From assembly GCF_030929595.1 (NCBI RefSeq), contig NZ_JAVFVR010000007.1, positions 186,001 to 250,000 of the forward strand: 64,000 nt of DNA, written 5' to 3'. The first letter of the stretch is position 1, and the number at the start of each line of letters is the position of its first letter. The stretch comes from Flavobacterium sp. LHD-85 (GTDB taxonomy: Bacteria; Bacteroidota; Bacteroidia; Flavobacteriales; Flavobacteriaceae). Made by a program: the position numbers and the translations under genes. The notes beneath the pieces were generated by a model that did no database searches, was not told the DNA's origin, and worked only from the letters and a program-made list of their open reading frames with translations. This document shows, piece by piece, positions 59,729 through 64,000 of this stretch.

Positions 59729-60808
59729 TTATTCTTCAACTTTTAGGCCCAAAATCTCTATAAATCTAGCTTTTGATTTTGTCTTTTTTGCAATACCTGT
59801 AATTGTAATTGTTTGTTTTAACTTATGAGCTTCAATAGCTAACTTATATAATTCACTATCTAAATTTGCCGTAACCGTTATAGCCATCTGCTGATGTAGA
59901 GCAGTGTATGTTACACTATTTTTAAGTCCATCAGGATCTTTTGAATGTAAACCAACAATTTTGCCACTAAAAGTAAATTCTCCGACTTCAAATGAGTATG
60001 CTTCAATTTGTTCGACAAATTGAGTTAGCTTATGCAATTTTTGTTTTGTTATATTTTCATTTGTTAAAATATTACTATACTGAATATTATGAAATGTAAA
60101 ATCAATATTTTTTAAATTAGCTTTATCGATAAAAGATTCGATATCCTTAAATAATTTAATATTTATTCGACTTTCATTTTCAATAAGATATTCTTCAGAG
60201 GCATATACTTCTCCTTCTAAAATGTTACTATTTATGAAGTTTAGTATTTCCATTAACTTTTTATTGATTTGTTCAGAATAAACTTCATTACGATCAAACA
60301 ATTCACTTTCTTTGATTAATTCTTTACTAGGTAACTGAATTTTTGCAACAAAACTTCCTTTCTCAGTTTGCAAAAAATTACAAAGATTTAAATAACGAGA
60401 AACTTCTTCAGGAACTCTAGTTGATGTAACATTTTGGTCAATTACAAAACTTGCGGTATCCCTAAGTATAGCTCTTATACTATCGACTACTTCTTCAAAT
60501 CTATTTAATGAGATTTTTCCATCTTTTGTTTTTTCATCATGAATTCTGACTTTTAAAACTGTTGATTCAGTTTGTAAAACAGCATTTAAATCATCACGTG
60601 TTAGTGAATAAAATTCACCAATTATTTCGAAAATATTATTAATGAAATTCTTTGAATCACTTTTATCCATACTTCTAGGTACATAGATTTTAAAATTGTC
60701 TGGCAATTTAAAGTAAGCTGGCGGATTTAATTCAATAAATGCATTATTCACTTTGGAAACTTCCCATTCGCGATTGACCAAAAATGATATTATGTTATCG
60801 TTTATCAT
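59729..60808 (-). CDS. Unrecognised 359-aa protein of the defence-like cassette
   Basis: A 359-aa soluble protein rich in Ile, Asn, Lys, Glu. The first 130 residues are mixed alpha/beta (SFLVNREWEVSKVNNAFIEL), the middle is helical (IQLPSKELIKESELFDRNEV), and the C-terminal 90 residues are strands ending in KQTITITGIAKKTKSKARFI, which could be an OB-like or other small beta fold. No membrane segment and no enzyme motif is seen. Its ATG overlaps the stop of the DUF4365 gene (ATGA), so both are translated together. By context it may be the effector or sensor of a phage-defence module; I do not know the family. Confidence 0.75.
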   Translation of the reverse strand: MINDNIISFLVNREWEVSKVNNAFIELNPPAYFKLPDNFKIYVPRSMDKSDSKNFINNIFEIIGEFYSLTRDDLNAVLQTESTVLKVRIHDEKTKDGKISLNRFEEVVDSIRAILRDTASFVIDQNVTSTRVPEEVSRYLNLCNFLQTEKGSFVAKIQLPSKELIKESELFDRNEVYSEQINKKLMEILNFINSNILEGEVYASEEYLIENESRINIKLFKDIESFIDKANLKNIDFTFHNIQYSNILTNENITKQKLHKLTQFVEQIEAYSFEVGEFTFSGKIVGLHSKDPDGLKNSVTYTALHQQMAITVTANLDSELYKLAIEAHKLKQTITITGIAKKTKSKARFIEILGLKVEE

Positions 60809-61326
60809 GGATAAAAAAGTGAGTGTAAATCATTACAAAAGTTGATTCCAAGTAGATTTGTATTTGGTATTTCTATTCTTATCCTAGAAGTATTTGATGT
60901 CCAACCTGAACCTGTTGGAGGAATATACCAATATGCATTTTTTCGTAAACGAATTTCATTATTATTAATGTCAACCCATAGATTTGAATTTACTGGTAAT
61001 ACAAATAAAATCAGTACTAATGGGGCTGTGCCATTTGTTTGTCTTTCAATCAAATCATTATAAGATTTTACCTCTAAATCATATTTTATTGAATTTGCTT
61101 CATAGATGATTGAATTTTCTGTTGTTGCTTTAAGTTGGATATCGATATATCTACTATCAAAATTCCAACGAAGCGTTCCATCAGGTTTTGTGTATTGGTA
61201 ACTTTTTTTTAAAGTATAATCTATTCCAAGATCAATTTCAGGTTTGTCAACAGCAAATCCTTTATTAGCTGCTAATATCCCTATAAATCTATTAGACAAT
61301 TGTTCTTTAATTTGTTCTTCGGTCAT
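60805..61326 (-). CDS. DUF4365-like protein, PD-(D/E)xK nuclease-type fold
   Basis: A 173-aa protein. The pattern EIDLGIDYTLKK … SRYIDIQLKATTENSI places an acidic residue, a GID motif and then D-x-Q-x-K in the order of PD-(D/E)xK nucleases, as in DUF4365 proteins. These occur in defence islands and next to NTPases. The usual E/D of the (D/E)xK motif is Q here (QLK), as in other DUF4365 proteins, so cutting activity is uncertain. It lies 113 nt downstream of the Abi-alpha-like gene and overlaps the next gene by four bases. Confidence 0.75.
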   Translation of the reverse strand: MTEEQIKEQLSNRFIGILAANKGFAVDKPEIDLGIDYTLKKSYQYTKPDGTLRWNFDSRYIDIQLKATTENSIIYEANSIKYDLEVKSYNDLIERQTNGTAPLVLILFVLPVNSNLWVDINNNEIRLRKNAYWYIPPTGSGWTSNTSRIRIEIPNTNLLGINFCNDLHSLFYP

Positions 61327-61439
61327 GCTTATGTAAGATTAGACAATTTACAAAGTTGGCATATGTTTTAGGTTTGGCAAAATATGAATAAAAATATAAT
61401 CCAGTTAGCTTAATAAAAAACGAATATATTCATATGGAT

Positions 61440-62204
61440 TTATTGTGTACAAAATTCTACAAATACGTATCCTAATTTTGTCATTCTAATACTTGTATAA
61501 TCTGATACATCCAAATCTATATCTAAAGACGTGTCGGAAGGATCATCACTACTTTTTTCTGCACAAGTCACTTCTACTTCTGTATCATATTTTAGAGTTC
61601 CAAGAGCAACCAAATTAGAAATATCAGTTTCTAGATTATCCAAAGAAATGTTTAGTTCTTTGCCTATTTCACTAATATCAAAAGTAAACCAATCTAACCT
61701 AAGATCCTCTGGTTTTACATTTTTGTTATTATCATAAAATAACCTTTCTGTATCATTTTCTCTATTGCATCGTTTTTGTCGTTCAAGTCTGAGTTTTTGG
61801 TGAACGTGATTTAAAATTTTAGCTTCAACGTTTGATATTTTATTTAAAATCTCAATTGAATTTTGTTGTAATAAAATAGAAGTTGGTTTTGATAAAATGT
61901 TTGTTATAAGTTTTGCCCATAACTCTTGCAAATTTTTATCTTCTTCATAAGATGAAAACTCTAGCATTGGTGCTAAGACTTTTAGATTAACTTTTAAAAC
62001 ATCAATATTTTTATCTTTTAAATATTTTTCTGCTTTTTCGAATATAGAAACTTGATTTTTAAAACGTCTTAACTTTACTTGATCTGCAATCATTTCCCCA
62101 GTTTCATTAAAAGCTTTTCCAAATAAGCTTTTTATTAAACTTTCCGATTTCTCTGCAACGGCTTTTATTGCCTCATCAGTTGCTATTTTTTCAAGTCCTG
62201 TCAT
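61440..62204 (-). CDS. Abi-alpha (DUF4393) family protein
   Basis: A 254-aa protein with the layout of the Abi-alpha/DUF4393 family: N-terminal EKSESLIKSLFGKAFNETGE … QVKLRRFKNQVSIFEKAEKY, then the conserved APMLEFSSYEEDKNLQELWA-KLI stretch and a C-terminal region with a winged-helix look (DISEIGKELNISLDNLETDI … ALGTLKYD). Family members are linked to abortive phage infection. It is the first gene of the cassette, with a palindrome-bearing upstream gap. Function is inferred from the family only. Confidence 0.8.
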   Translation of the reverse strand: MTGLEKIATDEAIKAVAEKSESLIKSLFGKAFNETGEMIADQVKLRRFKNQVSIFEKAEKYLKDKNIDVLKVNLKVLAPMLEFSSYEEDKNLQELWAKLITNILSKPTSILLQQNSIEILNKISNVEAKILNHVHQKLRLERQKRCNRENDTERLFYDNNKNVKPEDLRLDWFTFDISEIGKELNISLDNLETDISNLVALGTLKYDTEVEVTCAEKSSDDPSDTSLDIDLDVSDYTSIRMTKLGYVFVEFCTQ

Positions 62205-62584
62205 AATTAATATATTAATTTCTAAATTTAAATTTTATTTTCAATACTTAATATAATATTCGGTATTAAGTAATTTTTAGAATTTGGCTATATTACAAAT
62301 TATTATAATAGATTATTGTTCTTTCAAAAATATAAATTTAACTATGATTAATAATCACGTAATTTTACCTGATTTTATTTGGACTATTGTATATCCGCAA
62401 AAAAAAGGACAGTCCCTCCAATTAAAGAAGAACTGCCCTTTTAGGCAAATTTTTAAATTTGCATTCCTAAGAATGCGTACAGTTTATGGTAATCACTAAA
62501 TTGAAGACTAAACGCAGGTTATACGAATTATGCTTTTTATTTTGTACCAGCACATTCAAGTATAATACCGATATAGTATGAAAA
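62205..62584. promoter_or_regulatory. Upstream region of the defence-like cassette
   Basis: A very AT-rich gap. An inverted repeat ACTTAATA…TATTAAGT (62246-62271) lies 42-67 nt before the Abi-alpha start, in promoter position. A weaker hairpin AAAAGGACAGT / ACTGCCCTTTT (62403-62442) follows. A plus-strand ORF at 62284-62499 is not supported. No complete TTG/TAnnTTTG pair could be fixed. Confidence 0.4.
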
Positions 62585-62607
62585 CAGTCTAATTTTTATT
62601 AGACTGT
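62585..62607 (-). terminator. Terminator of the second RND adaptor gene
   Basis: CAGTCTAAT and ATTAGACTG form a 9-bp stem with a five-base loop. It is nested in a wider inverted repeat ATAATACCGAT (62562-62572) / ATCGGTATTAT (62620-62630), whose right arm overlaps the stop codon at 62627. Confidence 0.75.
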
Positions 62608-62626
62608 ATTGAATACATAATCGGTA

Positions 62627-63712
62627 TTATTCGTTTATGACATCGCCTTCCTTAGTTTCTTCGCTGGCAATTTTTACCAGTTTATCGTTTGGAGTTAAGT
62701 CGCCGAAAATTTCAATTTTATCTTCGATTTCTCTTCCTTTTTTAATGTCAACTCTTGTTGCTTTGTGGTTTACTACTTTTACCACATAAATTCCTTCTGC
62801 AGAACTTACTACGGCAGATTTTGGTACTACAAATGTGCTGTCTTTCGCGTTAAGCGGTAATAAAACTTCGGCAACCATTCCTGGCAATAAATTTCCTTTG
62901 GTGTTGTGAACGTCCATTTCAACTCTTTCAGAACGCAGTTTCAAATCTAATGCGCCAGACATTCTTGTAATTTTAGCTGTAAAAGTATCTGGCAGAGATT
63001 TTACATTAAAACTCATTTCGTCGCCTGGGTGTAAATATCCTGTGTATAATTCTGGTACAGAAACCGCCAAACGTAATTTACTTTGCTCTTGAATCGTTAA
63101 TAAAGGCAAATCTGAACCTTTTCCTGCTGGGCCAACAAATGTTCCTAAATTGACATTTCTAGCTGCTACAACGCCGTCAAAAGGAGCACGAATTTCTAAG
63201 TAGCCTCTCATAATCGCAATTTCTTTATGTGCTGCAATTGCTGCTTGAAGTTGAGCGTAATCGGAGTTCTTTTTTCCGCTTGCCATTTCTAAATCGTTTT
63301 TAGAAATTGTTCCTTCCACCTTGCTGGTTTCGTACAAACGGTTGTAAGTGCTTTTGCTGGTAGCGTAAATCGCTTCCATAGATTTCAGTCTAGATTCGGC
63401 TGCAGCCAATTGTGAACTGATTTCTGGCGCTTCCAAAACAATCAAAAGCTGTCCTTTTTTTACTTTCGTACCAATATCAACTTTCAATAATTTTACGAAA
63501 CTGCTCACTTTTGCATACAAATCAACTTGTTGAAAACCGGTTAATTCGGCTGGCAAACGCAATTCTGTTGTTAGTTTTTCTTTCGCTAAAGCAAAAGTTT
63601 CTACTTTAGGTTCGATTTCTGCTTTAACAGGTTCTTCTTTTTTCTTTTCACAGCTTAGTACAGCCAAAGCTGTAAATAGTATCGCTGTAGATTTTATAAT
63701 GTTATTTTTCAT
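62627..63712 (-). CDS. RND efflux adaptor, second system
   Basis: A 361-aa membrane-fusion lipoprotein (lipobox LSC, Cys 21, followed by EKKKEE). It has the usual order: strand LRLPAELTGFQQVDLYAKVS, lipoyl part VDIGTKVKKGQLLIVLEAPE, helical hairpin (…AAESRLKSMEAIYATSK…), second lipoyl half EIRAPFDGVVAARNVNLGTF, and a C-terminal membrane-proximal domain. It transmits substrate to an outer-membrane factor. Being on the minus strand, its pump partner probably lies upstream, beyond the right edge of the window. It is distinct from the adaptor at 51153. Confidence 0.92.
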   Translation of the reverse strand: MKNNIIKSTAILFTALAVLSCEKKKEEPVKAEIEPKVETFALAKEKLTTELRLPAELTGFQQVDLYAKVSSFVKLLKVDIGTKVKKGQLLIVLEAPEISSQLAAAESRLKSMEAIYATSKSTYNRLYETSKVEGTISKNDLEMASGKKNSDYAQLQAAIAAHKEIAIMRGYLEIRAPFDGVVAARNVNLGTFVGPAGKGSDLPLLTIQEQSKLRLAVSVPELYTGYLHPGDEMSFNVKSLPDTFTAKITRMSGALDLKLRSERVEMDVHNTKGNLLPGMVAEVLLPLNAKDSTFVVPKSAVVSSAEGIYVVKVVNHKATRVDIKKGREIEDKIEIFGDLTPNDKLVKIASEETKEGDVINE

Positions 63713-63773
63713 TTTTTGGTTTTATATAATGAATATGTTTTAAGCTTCTGAGTGAAAGTGTTTAAAATTTAAT

Positions 63774-63911
63774 TTAACACATAGAATCATAGCTCTTCTT
63801 TACGGATAAAGGCGTTTCACTTGTTTCAATGCACATAGCTATGTGTGAAAACTAGTTTTTTCTTTTACCTTTTTTTATTTAAAACTAAAATCTATGTTTC
63901 TATGTGTTAAA
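63774..63911. repeat. AACACATAGAATCATAG inverted repeat, copy 4
   Basis: Arms TTAACACATAGAATCATAG and CTATGTTTCTATGTGTTAA with the usual centre GGCGTTTCACTTG and GCTATGTGTGAAAACTAG. It lies upstream of the second adaptor gene. After it, 63945-64000 holds heptamer-like TGACTTTA words. Confidence 0.85.
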
Positions 63912-64000
63912 AAATAATTACTCACAACAGGTTATAACTTTTGACTTTATGACTTTCGGCTTTATGACTTTATTACTTTCCAACTTTTGACTTACTTATT

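Noticed and set aside
62284..62499. 71-aa plus-strand ORF in the gap before the second adaptor
   Set aside because: Low-complexity AT-rich translation over a hairpin, no promoter or coupling, no known pattern.

Overview
The window reads as chromosome of a Flavobacterium-like member of the Bacteroidota. The support is low-GC DNA, SusC/SusD gene pairs, lipoproteins with acidic residues right after the lipobox cysteine, promoters of the Bacteroidota type (TTG, 17-18 nt, TAnnTTTG), almost no Shine-Dalgarno signals, and many intergenic inverted repeats of the kind common in this genus. No rRNA, tRNA, CRISPR array or intact insertion sequence was seen.

Layout. 1-7 kb: a TlpA-type thiol-disulfide protein broken by an in-frame TGA, a DnaJ/KTSC protein, several small conserved proteins, a YchJ-like protein, and a VWA + MoxR-type ATPase pair. 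7-11 kb: an EamA transporter, glutamate dehydrogenase behind a leader with two short cysteine-bearing ORFs and an intrinsic terminator, and a sterol-desaturase-family hydroxylase. 11-23 kb: a polysaccharide utilisation locus with a divergent TPR/HTH regulator, two accessory binding-type proteins, SusC, SusD, a GH71/GH99-like hydrolase and a GH97 alpha-glucosidase-like enzyme; an alpha-glucan substrate is the best guess. 23-32 kb: an outer-membrane barrel, a MarR regulator with matching palindromes before itself and before a MATE pump, a candidate structured RNA, an AraC regulator and a MarR-GNAT fusion. 32-42 kb (mostly minus strand): a FAD oxidoreductase, an iron-permease-like protein, an AsmA gene split at an A AAA AAG heptamer, an Mla lipid transport operon, and a glycosyltransferase preceded by the 3' stub of a GH130 gene. 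42-46 kb: small membrane and stress-type proteins, GNAT, Crp/Fnr. 46-53 kb: a tripartite RND pump operon (adaptor, pump, an overlooked 37-aa membrane protein, outer-membrane factor) under a TetR regulator, with five copies of one operator motif. 53-59 kb: a toxin-antitoxin pair whose toxin carries a nonsense codon, cupins, DoxX, AraC, GIY-YIG. 59-62 kb: an AT-rich three-gene cassette (Abi-alpha/DUF4393, DUF4365 nuclease-like, and an unrecognised 359-aa protein) that looks like a phage-defence module. 62.6-64 kb: the adaptor of a second RND pump, whose partners lie outside the window.

The most interesting items are the 59.7-62.2 kb defence-like cassette, the 37-aa protein tucked into the RND operon, the TetR operator array, the cysteine-peptide leader of glutamate dehydrogenase, and the slippery-site break in AsmA. 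Four genes are broken (TlpA, AsmA, GH130, ParE-like toxin). Whether these are real decay or sequence errors cannot be decided from the sequence alone.
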